Assembly: GCF_019511345.1 (NCBI RefSeq) | Contig: NZ_JAEUAK010000003.1 | Location: forward strand, 496,001 to 560,000 | Direction: 5' to 3' | Origin: Rhizobium mesosinicum | Lineage (GTDB): Bacteria; Pseudomonadota; Alphaproteobacteria; Rhizobiales; Rhizobiaceae | Length of the DNA stretch: 64,000 nt | Shown: piece after piece, positions 41,096 through 50,632 of the stretch | Position numbering within the stretch: position 1 is the stretch's first letter | How the letters are laid out: every line of letters begins with the position of its first letter | Notes under the pieces: generated by a model | Seen by the model: only the letters and a program-made list of their open reading frames with translations | Told to the model about the DNA's origin: nothing | The model's database searches: none | Program-made: the position numbers and the translations under genes

Positions 41096-42967
41096 AAGTA
41101 CGCCATGCTCCAGAAGGCTGCGAACGAACGTTTCCTGACGCCTGAACAGCTCGGCCGGCGCTCCCGGTCGGTCTGGCTGATCTTTGCGGCGCTTGCTGCG
41201 GTCCTCATCGGAACAGCCCTTTACGGCGCCGGCATCTATGCCCGCCTGCAGGCAGTAGCAGCGCTGGAGGATCAGGGGCAGACCGACGCCAATCTCAAGG
41301 TGGCGCTGCTGCGCGCAGTGCTCGAAGGGCCGCGGGCGCTGCCGCTGCTTCTTGCCGATGACCAGCAGGTGCAAGACGCTTTGGCCTCGGGACAGGGAGA
41401 GTCGGTGATGGGGCTTGACCGTAAGCTCCAGAGCCTAGTCGCCGGCACCCGCGCCTCCGTTCTTTATGTAACCGGCAAGAACGGCATTGCGATTGCTTCC
41501 AGCAATTGGCAGGAGCCTCTGAGCTTTGTCGGCAACGACTATTCCTTTCGTGACTATTTCCGCCGTGCGATGGAAACAGGAACGGCGGAGCATTTCGCAC
41601 TCGGCAATGTCTCCAAGCGGCCAGGTCTCTATATTTCCCGGCGGGTCGGAGATGCTGCGGCTCCGCTTGGCGTCGTGGTCGTCAAGATGGAGTTCGACCA
41701 GCTGGAATCCGATTGGCGCGATGCCGTCCGTCCGGCCTATGTCGTCGACGAGCACGGCGTCGTCCTCATCACCAGCCTGCCGTCCTGGCGTTTTATGACG
41801 ACGAAGCCTCTGCCACAGGACAGCCTTGCGGCGATCAGAAACAGCCTGCAATTCGGCGAAGCGCCATTACTGCCCCTGCCGATCGAGGAGCGACAGGCGC
41901 TGAAGCCAGGAGCCGCCATTGTCCATGCCATCATGCCGGGCGCGGGGGAGGGCGAGTTCCTGCGATTGCGCACCGAGGTGCCGTCGACATCCTGGCAACT
42001 CGAATATCTCGTGCCGACCGAAGCGCCGATCGCCTCTTCGGTGCGCGAATGGCGGCTGCTGACATTGGCCGCCCTCATTCCCGTGCTGGCGATCATGACC
42101 TTTCTGCTGCGCCGTCGCCAGATCGTCGTCATGCGCATCGCGACTGAGAGGGCCGCCCGCGAGGAGCTGGAGCGCCGGGTGCTGGAGCGCACGCAGGACC
42201 TCAGCCGCGCCCGTGACCGGCTGCAGGAGGAGATATCGGACCACCGTTCGACCGAGGCGCGGCTGCAGGTGGTGCAGCAGGAGCTGGTGCAGGCGAACCG
42301 CCTGGCGATTTTGGGGCAGGTCGCCGCCGGAGTGGCGCATGAAATCAACCAGCCGGTCGCGACCATCCGCGCCTATGCCGACAATGCCCGCACGTTCCTC
42401 AAACGTCAGCAGCCGGAATCAGCCGACGATAATCTCGATGCGATTGCCAGCCTGACGGAGCGGATCGGCACCATCACCGAGGAGTTGAAGGCCTTTGCCC
42501 GCAAGGGCCGCACTGCGGCGGAACCGATAGAACTGCGCGCCGTCATCGAAGGCGCGGTCGTTCTGCTGCGAAGCCGGTTTGCCGGCGAGTTGGATGCGCT
42601 CGATATTAGGTTGCCTTCGGCCGATCTTAAAGTGAGCGGCAATCGCATCCGGCTTGAGCAGGTGCTGATCAATCTCTTTCAGAATGCACTGGAGGCCTTG
42701 GACGGCAGGGAAGGCGCAAAAGTTGAGGTCTTCTGCGATGAGAAGGACGGTGAGGTGGCGGTAACCGTCGTCGATAACGGCCCCGGCATATCGGACGACA
42801 TCCTCGGCTCGCTCTTTTCGCCGTTTAACACCTCGAAGGAAAAAGGCTTGGGCCTCGGGCTCGTCATCTCCAAGGATATCGTTGCCGACTATGGCGGCCG
42901 TATCGAGGTCGAAAGCAACGGGAGCGGCACCCGCTTTACCGTTTATCTGCAGAAGGCACAGGCATGA
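41090..42967 (+). CDS. dctB: Dicarboxylate sensor histidine kinase DctB
   Basis: Membrane sensor that phosphorylates DctD when C4-dicarboxylates are present. The 625 residues contain a first helix (about 28-50) and a large periplasmic sensor region (about 55-320, PAS-like as known for DctB). A second helix (about 324-342) and a coiled linker ([18 protein letters not shown]) follow. The phospho-acceptor histidine H417 is in VAHEINQP, and the ATPase motifs are [18 protein letters not shown] and GLGLGLVIS. The start is uncertain: ATG 41090, ATG 41105 or GTG 41066, none with a clear ribosome binding site. dctD overlaps the end by 4 bases. Confidence 0.95.
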   Translation: MHKYAMLQKAANERFLTPEQLGRRSRSVWLIFAALAAVLIGTALYGAGIYARLQAVAALEDQGQTDANLKVALLRAVLEGPRALPLLLADDQQVQDALASGQGESVMGLDRKLQSLVAGTRASVLYVTGKNGIAIASSNWQEPLSFVGNDYSFRDYFRRAMETGTAEHFALGNVSKRPGLYISRRVGDAAAPLGVVVVKMEFDQLESDWRDAVRPAYVVDEHGVVLITSLPSWRFMTTKPLPQDSLAAIRNSLQFGEAPLLPLPIEERQALKPGAAIVHAIMPGAGEGEFLRLRTEVPSTSWQLEYLVPTEAPIASSVREWRLLTLAALIPVLAIMTFLLRRRQIVVMRIATERAAREELERRVLERTQDLSRARDRLQEEISDHRSTEARLQVVQQELVQANRLAILGQVAAGVAHEINQPVATIRAYADNARTFLKRQQPESADDNLDAIASLTERIGTITEELKAFARKGRTAAEPIELRAVIEGAVVLLRSRFAGELDALDIRLPSADLKVSGNRIRLEQVLINLFQNALEALDGREGAKVEVFCDEKDGEVAVTVVDNGPGISDDILGSLFSPFNTSKEKGLGLGLVISKDIVADYGGRIEVESNGSGTRFTVYLQKAQA

Positions 42968-44331
42968 GCGAAGCAATCCCAGTCTTCCTTATCGATGACG
43001 ACAAGGATCTCCTGAAGGCGACGAAACAGACACTGGAGCTCGCCGGCTTTTCTGTTTCGACCTTTTCCGCCGCTACGGAAGCGCTGAAGGATCTGAACGC
43101 GGAGTTTTCGGGTGTCGTCGTTTCCGATATCCGCATGCCGCATATCGACGGATTGCAGCTCTTCGACCGCATCCGCCGGCTCGACGAAGACCTGCCCGTG
43201 ATCCTGATCACAGGACATGGTGACATCCCGATGGCCGTCAAGGCGATCCAGGACGGAGCCTATGACTTCATCACCAAGCCTTTCGCCGCCGACAGGCTGG
43301 TGCAGAGCGTGCATCGTGCCGCCGAAAAGCGCCGGCTCGTACTCGACAACCGGTCGCTGCGCGAAGCGGCCGAGCAGGCGCAGGGCGATCTGCCGCTGAT
43401 CGGCCAGACGCCGGCCATCGAGCGCCTGCGGGCAACGCTCCGGCAGATCGCCGACACCGATGTTGATGTGCTGGTGACCGGGGAGACCGGCAGCGGCAAG
43501 GAAGTAGTCGCAAGCCTGTTGCATCGCTGGAGCCGTCGCTCGAAGGGAAACTTCGTTGCACTGAATTGCGGCGCCCTGCCGGAAACTGTGATCGAAAGCG
43601 AGCTCTTCGGCCACGAAGCCGGGGCCTTCACCGGTGCTCAGAAGAAACGCATCGGCCGTATCGAACACGCAAGCGGCGGAACGCTATTCCTCGATGAAAT
43701 CGAAAGCATGCCGGCTTCCGCGCAGGTGCAGATGCTGCGCGTCTTGGAAATGCGCGAAGTTACGCCGCTCGGCACCAACGAGGTGCGGCCCGTCGATCTG
43801 CGTGTCGTCGCTGCCGCCAAGGTCGATCTCGGCGATCCGCGTGAGCGCGGCGATTTCCGCGAGGACCTTTATTATCGCCTCAATGTCGTGACGATCAGCA
43901 TTCCGCCACTGCGCGACCGGCGCGACGACATCCCGCTGCTCTTTGCCCATTTCACCGAGCGGGCTGCCAGCCGTTTCAAACGTCCCGTTGCCGCGCCTTC
44001 GCCCGAGCTGCTCCGCCACCTGAAGAGCCATAACTGGCCGGGCAACGTGCGCGAGCTCTCGCATTTCGCCGAGCGCTTCGTACTCGGCCTTGAAGCGACA
44101 CCGGCGGAAACGCCGCAAAACGGGATGGGGGACAAAGAGGCTTCCCTGCCTCTGCCGGCGAGGGTCGACCGCTATGAGGCCGATATCATCCGCGAAACGC
44201 TGACCCGGAACGACGGCGACGTGCGCCGGACGATCGAAACACTCGGCATTCCGCGCAAGACCTTTTATGACAAGCTGCAGCGCCACGGCATCGAGCGGGC
44301 CGCATTCAGCTCTTCAAAGCCTGAGAACTGA
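42964..44331 (+). CDS. dctD: Sigma-54-dependent response regulator DctD
   Basis: A 455-residue activator of dctA. The receiver domain has the phospho-acceptor D55 (VVVSDIRMP) and K105. The AAA+ domain has Walker A GETGSGKE (173-180) and the sigma-54 contact loop GAFTGA (220-225). The C-terminal Fis-type helix-turn-helix ([20 protein letters not shown]) binds the two inverted repeats near 41055 and 41088. It is cotranslated with dctB (4-base overlap). The domain set is complete. Confidence 0.97.
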   Translation: MSEAIPVFLIDDDKDLLKATKQTLELAGFSVSTFSAATEALKDLNAEFSGVVVSDIRMPHIDGLQLFDRIRRLDEDLPVILITGHGDIPMAVKAIQDGAYDFITKPFAADRLVQSVHRAAEKRRLVLDNRSLREAAEQAQGDLPLIGQTPAIERLRATLRQIADTDVDVLVTGETGSGKEVVASLLHRWSRRSKGNFVALNCGALPETVIESELFGHEAGAFTGAQKKRIGRIEHASGGTLFLDEIESMPASAQVQMLRVLEMREVTPLGTNEVRPVDLRVVAAAKVDLGDPRERGDFREDLYYRLNVVTISIPPLRDRRDDIPLLFAHFTERAASRFKRPVAAPSPELLRHLKSHNWPGNVRELSHFAERFVLGLEATPAETPQNGMGDKEASLPLPARVDRYEADIIRETLTRNDGDVRRTIETLGIPRKTFYDKLQRHGIERAAFSSSKPEN

Positions 44332-44812
44332 CACTTTGGCTAGCGGGCTGTGGCGAGCGGATCCGGATATAAACACCTCGGTCGGAAGTCCGGGGGATCC
44401 GAGCCTTAAGCGTAAGGATTGTGATCATGGCCTAGTTTCGACCAGGCCTTGCTTTTCTGACGCCTGCTGAAAGCATAGCTTTCGTTCTGACGGCAAGAAA
44501 AACTCGGTCCAGCGAATCAGGTGGCCCATGAAACGGCACCGGCACATATTCCCATCATTGGCGTGAAGGTGCGTGGCGTTCTCTTTTCATACCGCGCGCG
44601 AATGATACTCCCGCCGCCGCCGCAAAGCTATAGAGGTGGTCAATTTTCGAGGATCAAATTGCCAGGTTACGCGCAATTTTCTGTGTAGCGATGCTGGAAT
44701 GCCGGCCATGTCTTATTTCCGACGATGAGGACCTTGATCTTTCGAAACATTGGCGCACCATCTTAGTTAGCGAAGGCGAAAATCGCTGAGGCAGACCTTT
44801 ATAGGAGGGCCT
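44332..44812. other. Intergenic region between dctD and prkA
   Basis: 480 bp without a gene. GGCCT-N10-AGGCC followed by TTGCTTTT (44429-44457) is a weak terminator candidate for dctBD. Towards prkA, CTTGAT at 44733 and CCATCTT at 44758 are a possible heat-shock-sigma (RpoH) type promoter. No RNA gene was recognised. Confidence 0.45.
44733..44764 (+). promoter_or_regulatory. Possible RpoH-type promoter of prkA-yeaH-spoVR
   Basis: CTTGAT (44733-44738) resembles the -35 CTTGA of sigma-32 promoters, and CCATCTT (44758-44764) resembles the -10 CCATNT; the 19-bp gap is slightly long. It lies about 50 bp before the prkA start. A stress promoter would suit the operon, but the match is imperfect. 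Confidence 0.3.
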
Positions 44813-46756
44813 ATGCTGAACAACTCCCTATTTGATGCGTTTACCCGTAACTACGAGTCTCGCCGTGAGACCGATATGTCCATCGCGGACTATCTGTCCT
44901 TGTGCAAAGAGGATCCGATGGCCTATGCCAATGCCACCGAGCGGCTGCTTTCGGCAATCGGCGAACCCGAGATCATCGATACAGCGAAGGATCCGCGGCT
45001 CGGTCGGATTTTCATGAACAGAACCATCCGAACCTATCCCGCCTTTGACGGGTTTTTCGGCATGGAGGAGACGATCGAGCGGATCGTTTCTTTCTTCAGA
45101 CATGCTGCCCAAGGCTTGGAGGAGCGCAAACAGATCCTTTACCTGCTCGGCCCGGTCGGCGGCGGCAAGTCTTCGCTTGCTGAGCGCCTGAAGCAGTTGA
45201 TGGAGGTCAATCCCATCTATGTGCTGAAAGCCGGTGACGACCTGAGCCCGGTCTTTGAAAGCCCCCTCAATCTTTTTGATCCCCTGACCATGGGTCCGTT
45301 GCTGCTTGAGGAATACGGCATCCCGACTCGTCGTCTCAGCGGCCTGATGAGCCCGTGGTGCCTGAAACGGCTTGATGAGTTCGATGGCGACATCTCCCGC
45401 TTCCGGGTCGTCAGGATCCAGCCGTCGAGGCTGCGGCAGATCGCGATTGCCAAGACAGAGCCGGGCGACGAGAACAATCAGGATGTCTCGTCGCTGGTGG
45501 GCAAGGTCGACATTCGCAAGCTCGAGCACTACTCGCAGAACGATCCTGATGCCTACAGCTATTCCGGCGGCCTCAACCGGGCCAATCAGGGCGTGCTGGA
45601 ATTCGTCGAGATGTTCAAGGCGCCGATCAAGATGCTACATCCGTTGCTGACGGCGACGCAGGAAGGCAATTACATGGGCACCGAGAACATCGGTGCGATT
45701 CCCTTCTCTGGCATCATCCTTGCGCATTCGAACGAAGCGGAGTGGCAGACCTTCAAGGCCAACAAGAACAACGAGGCCTTCATTGACCGCATCTGCGTCA
45801 TCAAGGTTCCCTATTGCCTGAGAGTGATGGAGGAACAGAAGATCTACGAAAAGCTGATCGAAGGATCGGAGCTTGCGGATGCGGCGTGCGCGCCGGCGAC
45901 ACTGGAGATGCTGGCTCGTTTCTCCGTCCTGTCACGGCTTCGCAAGCATGAGAATTCCAATCTCTTCTCAAAAATGCGCGCCTATGACGGCGAAAGTCTG
46001 AAGGAAACCGATCCGCGTGCCAGAAGCGTGCAGGAATATCGGGATGCCGCCGGCGTCGATGAGGGCATGGACGGAATATCGACACGTTTCGCGTTCAAAG
46101 TTCTTGCATCGACGTTCAACCACGACACGACGGATATCGGCGCCGATCCTGTGCATCTGATGTATGTCCTGGAACAAGCTATCCGTCGCGAGCAGTATGG
46201 CGAGGAGACGGAAAAGCGTTACATGGAGTTCATCAAGGCCGAATTGGCGCCGCGTTATGCGGAATTCATCGGCAACGAGATCCAGAAGGCCTATCTGGAA
46301 TCCTATTCCGACTACGGTCAGAACCTGTTCGACCGCTATGTAGATTACGCGGATGCATGGATCGAGGACGTCGATTTCAAGGACCCGGATACTGGTCAGC
46401 TGCTCGACCGTGAACTTCTGAATCAGGAACTGACGAAGATCGAAAAACCTGCGGGCATCGCAAACCCCAAGGATTTCCGCAACGAGATCGTAAAGTTCTC
46501 CCTCAGGTCGCGCGCCGCCAATGGCGGCAAGAATCCCTCCTGGACGAGCTATGAAAAAATCCGGGAAGTCATCGAAAAGCGTATGTTCTCACAGGTCGAG
46601 GATCTGCTGCCCGTCATCTCCTTCGGTTCGAAGAAGGACAGCGAGACCGAAAAGAAACACAGCGAATTCGTCTCGCGCATGGTGGCGCGGGGCTACACGG
46701 AACGGCAGGTTCGCCGGCTGGTGGAATGGTACATGCGCGTCAAGCAGGCGAGTTAG
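44813..46756 (+). CDS. prkA: PrkA/YeaG-type serine protein kinase
   Basis: A 647-residue AAA-type protein kinase of the PrkA family (YeaG in E. coli), involved in stress and starvation responses. The Walker A motif GPVGGGKSSLAERL is near residue 113. The N-terminal IADYLSLCKEDPMAYANATER and the C-terminal RQVRRLVEWYMRVKQAS are family hallmarks. TAGGAGG precedes the ATG. It is the first gene of the conserved trio with yeaH and spoVR. The kinase targets in rhizobia are not known to me. Confidence 0.95.
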   Translation: MLNNSLFDAFTRNYESRRETDMSIADYLSLCKEDPMAYANATERLLSAIGEPEIIDTAKDPRLGRIFMNRTIRTYPAFDGFFGMEETIERIVSFFRHAAQGLEERKQILYLLGPVGGGKSSLAERLKQLMEVNPIYVLKAGDDLSPVFESPLNLFDPLTMGPLLLEEYGIPTRRLSGLMSPWCLKRLDEFDGDISRFRVVRIQPSRLRQIAIAKTEPGDENNQDVSSLVGKVDIRKLEHYSQNDPDAYSYSGGLNRANQGVLEFVEMFKAPIKMLHPLLTATQEGNYMGTENIGAIPFSGIILAHSNEAEWQTFKANKNNEAFIDRICVIKVPYCLRVMEEQKIYEKLIEGSELADAACAPATLEMLARFSVLSRLRKHENSNLFSKMRAYDGESLKETDPRARSVQEYRDAAGVDEGMDGISTRFAFKVLASTFNHDTTDIGADPVHLMYVLEQAIRREQYGEETEKRYMEFIKAELAPRYAEFIGNEIQKAYLESYSDYGQNLFDRYVDYADAWIEDVDFKDPDTGQLLDRELLNQELTKIEKPAGIANPKDFRNEIVKFSLRSRAANGGKNPSWTSYEKIREVIEKRMFSQVEDLLPVISFGSKKDSETEKKHSEFVSRMVARGYTERQVRRLVEWYMRVKQAS

Positions 46757-46793
46757 GTAGGCTGTCCGAGCGAGTACCCAGGTAGGAGCAAAC

Positions 46794-48071
46794 ATGCACA
46801 TCATAGACCGGCGGCTTAACCCGCGCGGTAAAAGTTTAGAAAATCGACAAAGGTTTCTACGGCGTGCCAAGGACGCCGTAGAGCAGGCGGTTAAACGATC
46901 TTTGCAAGACCGCAGCATCCGCGATGTGCTTGATGGCGGTGAAGTCACTCTTCCGATCGGCGGCATGGCCGAACCCGGCCTTCACCGGGGGGGAGGAGGA
47001 ATTCAAGATCGCATCCTTCCCGGCAACCAAAAGTTCGTCGAGGGCGATTTCATCAAGCGTCCGCCGGCATCGGGCGGCGGTCGTTCGTCCGAGGCGGGAG
47101 AGGGCGATGGCGAAGACGGTTTCCGCTTCATACTAACCCGAGAGGAATTCCTCAACATCTTCCTCGAAGATCTGGAGTTGCCTGATCTCGCCAAGCGCCG
47201 GCTGAGCGAAACCGAGGAGGTGACGCCGCAAAGAGCCGGCTTTTCTGTTTCCGGCTCCCCCTCAAACATCGCCGTCGGGCGCACGACACGCCTTGCCATG
47301 ATGCGGCGCCTTGCGCTTCATCGCCCCACGGCAGAGGAGATCGAAGCGCTCCAGAAGCAGATCGAAGAATGCGAGAATGCGAAAGAGCGCCTCGTTCTCG
47401 AAGACAGGCTGAGGACACTGACGCTCAAGAGCAAGCGCATTCCCTATATCGACCCGCTCGATGTCCGCTACCGGCGCTTTGAAAACACGCCAAAGCCAGT
47501 CGTGAAAGCAGTGATGTTCTGCCTCATGGATGTTTCCGGTTCCATGAGCGAGCATATGAAGGATCTCGCAAAGCGCTTCTACCTGCTCCTCTATCTCTTC
47601 CTGTCGCAGCGTTACGAAAAGGTGGAGATCGTCTTTATTCGCCATACGGAAAAGGCGGAGGAGGTCGATGAGGAGACTTTCTTCTATAGCCCGGCGACGG
47701 GCGGCACGCTGGTCTCCAGTGCGTTGGCCGTCATGCGCTCGATCGTTGCTGCGCGTTTTGATCCGACGGAGTGGAATATCTATGCGGCGCAGGCCTCCGA
47801 TGGCGACAATTCCTACTCAGATGGAGCTTTGACCGGCCAGCTGCTGCAGCAGGAAATCTTGCCGGTCTGCCAGTACTTCGCCTATATTGAGGTCGGTGAG
47901 GAAGACGGAGATTCTTCGATGTCAAGGTCGCCGCTCTGGACGCTTTACCAGGAAATCCGCTCTGCAACACGGCCTCTTGCCATGCGCAAGGTCTGCCGCA
48001 AGAACGAGATATTCCCTGTTTTTCATGACCTGTTTCAGAAGAAGGCTGCCACGGCAGGGGCTACGCCATGA
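46794..48071 (+). CDS. yeaH: YeaH/YhbH family protein (DUF444, VWA-like)
   Basis: A 425-residue cytoplasmic protein of the YeaH/YhbH family, always found near PrkA kinases. The N-terminus HIIDRRLNPRGKSLENRQRF is diagnostic. A glycine-rich region (GGGGIQDRILPGNQKFVEGD) follows, and the second half is a von Willebrand-like domain with the metal-site motif MDVSGSMSE (about residue 244). TFFYSPATGGTLVSSAL is near 299. It probably works with PrkA as substrate or partner. It lies 37 bp after prkA and overlaps spoVR by 4 bases. Confidence 0.94.
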   Translation: MHIIDRRLNPRGKSLENRQRFLRRAKDAVEQAVKRSLQDRSIRDVLDGGEVTLPIGGMAEPGLHRGGGGIQDRILPGNQKFVEGDFIKRPPASGGGRSSEAGEGDGEDGFRFILTREEFLNIFLEDLELPDLAKRRLSETEEVTPQRAGFSVSGSPSNIAVGRTTRLAMMRRLALHRPTAEEIEALQKQIEECENAKERLVLEDRLRTLTLKSKRIPYIDPLDVRYRRFENTPKPVVKAVMFCLMDVSGSMSEHMKDLAKRFYLLLYLFLSQRYEKVEIVFIRHTEKAEEVDEETFFYSPATGGTLVSSALAVMRSIVAARFDPTEWNIYAAQASDGDNSYSDGALTGQLLQQEILPVCQYFAYIEVGEEDGDSSMSRSPLWTLYQEIRSATRPLAMRKVCRKNEIFPVFHDLFQKKAATAGATP

Positions 48072-49633
48072 AGACCAGCACGCGGCAAAAGGAAGAGCTT
48101 CTGTTCGAAGGGGCTGACTGGGATTTTCCGATTTTGCAGCGCATTCATGACGCCTGCGAAGAGATTGCGCTTGGAGAACTGGGGCTCGATGTCTATCCGA
48201 ACCAGATCGAGGTCATCACGTCCGAGCAGATGCTCGATGCCTATTCCTCGACAGGTATGCCGCTCTTCTATCGCCACTGGTCCTTCGGCAAACATTTTGC
48301 CCATCACGAGGCCTTCTACCGCCGCGGGATGCGCGACCTCGCCTACGAGATCGTCATCAACAGTTCGCCCTGCATCTCCTATCTCATGGAGGAAAACACG
48401 GCGACCATGCAGACGCTGGTCATTGCGCACGCAGCCTTCGGCCATAACCACTTCTTCAAGAACAACTATCTGTTCAAGCTCTGGACCGATGCCGAAGGTA
48501 TTCTCGATTATCTCGATTTCGCCAAAAGCTACATCTCCCGCTGCGAGGAACGATATGGGGAAGCGGCTGTGGAGCGTACGTTGGATGCTGCACACGCATT
48601 GATGTCACACGGCGTGCACCGCTACGCCGGCAAAACCCAGGTTGATCTCCGGCAGGAAGAAAAGCGGCTGCAGGAGCGCCGCGCCCACGAGGAGAAAATC
48701 TTCAACGATCTGTGGCGCACCGTGCCAACCAGCCTCAAACGCAACAAGTCGGATCGCGATCTCGAGCGTAGACGTGCCGCTCTCGGCTTGCCTCAGGACA
48801 ATATTCTATACTTCCTCGAAAAATCGGCGCCCCGGCTGCATCCCTGGCAGCGCGAGATATTGCGCATCGTCCGCCACGTCGCTCAATATTTCCATCCTCA
48901 GCGCCAGACCAAGGTGATGAACGAGGGGACTGCCACCTACGTCCATTACAACGTTATGCAACGCCTGCATGAGCGCGGCCAGATCAGCGACGGCAACTTT
49001 TTCGAGTTTTTGAAATCGCATACGAATGTCATTTTCCAGCCGATGTATGATGATCGGCGTTTCTCCGGTTTCAATCCCTATGCGCTTGGCTTTGCAATGA
49101 TGCAGGATATCGAGCGCATCGTGACGAAGCCCACAGGCGAAGACCGCGAGTGGTTTCCGGATATTGCCGGGCGGGGCGATCCTATGGCGGTCCTGCGCGA
49201 TATTTGGGCCAATTATCGCGATGAGAGTTTCGTCAGCCAATTCCTTAGCCCAAGCCTCATGCGCCGGTGGCGCATGTTCCAGCTCCACGATGATCCCGAC
49301 ATCAAGGAAGGCATTCTGGTTTCAGCGATCCACGACGAGCGCGGCTATCGGCGCATTCGCCGGCAACTCTCGCGCAGTTACGACATAGGGCACACCGATC
49401 CGGCGATTGAGATCGTCGACGTCGATCTGGCCGGCGACCGCAGGCTGCTTTTACAACACCGGGCCAGCAATGACGAATTCCTGGAAGAGGAAGACCTAAA
49501 GCTCGTCCTGCAGCACCTTGCCGATCTCTGGAGCTATGACGTCCTCCTGGAAGAACTCGACAGCAAGGACAGTGTCGTCCGGAAGCACGTCGCCCATCCG
49601 CGGGCTTTTGCGAGACAAAGCGAATTCGCCTGA
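48068..49633 (+). CDS. spoVR: SpoVR family protein
   Basis: A 521-residue protein of the SpoVR/YcgB family, named after a Bacillus sporulation gene but common in non-sporulating bacteria next to prkA and yeaH. Typical segments are YRHWSFGKHFAHHEAFYRRG (about residues 67-86), NEGTATYVHYNVMQRLHERG with a metal-protease-like arrangement, and FNPYALGFAMMQDIERI. The biochemical role is unknown. Translation is coupled to yeaH. It ends the stress module. Confidence 0.94.
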   Translation: MKTSTRQKEELLFEGADWDFPILQRIHDACEEIALGELGLDVYPNQIEVITSEQMLDAYSSTGMPLFYRHWSFGKHFAHHEAFYRRGMRDLAYEIVINSSPCISYLMEENTATMQTLVIAHAAFGHNHFFKNNYLFKLWTDAEGILDYLDFAKSYISRCEERYGEAAVERTLDAAHALMSHGVHRYAGKTQVDLRQEEKRLQERRAHEEKIFNDLWRTVPTSLKRNKSDRDLERRRAALGLPQDNILYFLEKSAPRLHPWQREILRIVRHVAQYFHPQRQTKVMNEGTATYVHYNVMQRLHERGQISDGNFFEFLKSHTNVIFQPMYDDRRFSGFNPYALGFAMMQDIERIVTKPTGEDREWFPDIAGRGDPMAVLRDIWANYRDESFVSQFLSPSLMRRWRMFQLHDDPDIKEGILVSAIHDERGYRRIRRQLSRSYDIGHTDPAIEIVDVDLAGDRRLLLQHRASNDEFLEEEDLKLVLQHLADLWSYDVLLEELDSKDSVVRKHVAHPRAFARQSEFA

Positions 49634-49753
49634 TTGGTGGAATTCTGCCATTGAAGAGACCCGATTCTTCAAACGTGATTGGACAGGCCGCGCAGTTGGG
49701 ATCAACGTTATCGACGGGGGCGTGCAGTCTATTTTTCCAAATAGGAGGCCGTC

Positions 49754-50185
49754 ATGGAACAATACGCAGTCGATCAGCTCAAGGCTATAGCCAAGGTTAG
49801 CCGCACCACGCCACAACTGTCTCGCGCCGAGCGGTTGAACCGGTGGGCGGAGCTTCTGGAAAGCGATCCTGCGCGTTCGCTCGTTACCCTTCGGGAGACC
49901 GAATATCTGCCCCGTGACCAGCGGATAAAGATGAGAATCACAGGGTCACCCATATCCGTAGCCTATGCCGATCCGGTTCTGCGTGCAGCCGGTCTTGAGG
50001 GCGATACTTATGGAGATGCCCTGAGTTTCTTCGACCTTAACGATCGGCAACTGCACGGTCTCGTCTGCTCCTGCCATTTCGGGGCACGGGTTGATGCGGG
50101 TGTCGTCGCCCGCCATCTGAGAGCTGCCTCCATATCGGGCATGAAGGGCATTCTGGCGCGCATGCGGCTGATGTTTACGCGATAA
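49754..50185 (+). CDS. Hypothetical protein, 143 aa, downstream of the prkA module
   Basis: Begins MEQYAVDQLKAIAKVSRTTP and has TAGGAGG 5 bases before the ATG, as strong a ribosome binding site as that of prkA. Visible features: a helical N-terminus, SRAERLNRWAELLESDP, and a central RETEYLPRDQRIKMRITGSP. The C-terminal half has a cysteine pair (LVCSCHF, residues about 114-120). I do not recognise the family. It lies 120 bp after spoVR in the same direction and may belong to the same stress regulon. Confidence 0.75.
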   Translation: MEQYAVDQLKAIAKVSRTTPQLSRAERLNRWAELLESDPARSLVTLRETEYLPRDQRIKMRITGSPISVAYADPVLRAAGLEGDTYGDALSFFDLNDRQLHGLVCSCHFGARVDAGVVARHLRAASISGMKGILARMRLMFTR

Positions 50186-50242
50186 GCCGGCTGCGTACCC
50201 GAAATCGTTGGCCAGACGTTCGCTGCAGCAGAACCCGGCTGA

Positions 50243-50259
50243 TGAAGTGCGGCACTTCA
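50243..50259. promoter_or_regulatory. 17-bp perfect palindrome upstream of the TRAP genes
   Basis: TGAAGTGC-G-GCACTTCA is perfectly symmetrical. It lies 58 bp after the stop of the hypothetical gene and about 370 bp before the TRAP permease gene. Either an operator or the stem of a small hairpin; no T run follows. Confidence 0.4.
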
Positions 50260-50374
50260 CAGCCGCGCTTCGCCTGCGTCCGGCAGCAAGTACAGATCTC
50301 GGAGTGGCGGCATCTGCCAATGTCGCCTGTTTGCGACGGCCCTTTGCAAATGCGCCGCTTTTCATAGTAAGCGG

Positions 50375-50608
50375 TTGCATCTTCTTAAGACAGTTCATTC
50401 CCCTGCTCTCGTCTTCGATGCTGTGGCCTATCAAAAGGCCAGCGTCGAAACCTTTTATTATTTCGGCATACCCCTCCTTGAGGAAGCCTATCGTTTCGGC
50501 GAAAAGGTTCTGCCGCGTCTCGATGTCAGCAGAAAATGCATAAAGACGCGCAACTTCACCTGGTCGACACCCTTCGATCGTGGCCTTTCCACCGCCGAGA
50601 GCGCCTGA
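50375..50608 (+). pseudogene. C-terminal remnant of an LLM flavin monooxygenase (SsuD-like)
   Basis: An open frame of 77 codons in which residues about 24-50 (VETFYYFGIPLLEEAYRFGE, then KVLPRLD) closely resemble the very end of alkanesulfonate-type LLM monooxygenases (pattern xxTFxxSGYPHLEEAYRFGELVxPLL). The rest of such an enzyme (about 330 residues) is not found upstream in any frame. It is therefore probably the end of a deleted gene. It sits 24 bp upstream of the TRAP permease start, so an ancestral link between the monooxygenase and the transporter is possible. The codons after the match may be out of the original frame. Confidence 0.6.
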
Positions 50609-50632
50609 GGGCACTGCAAGAAAGCAAATTCT

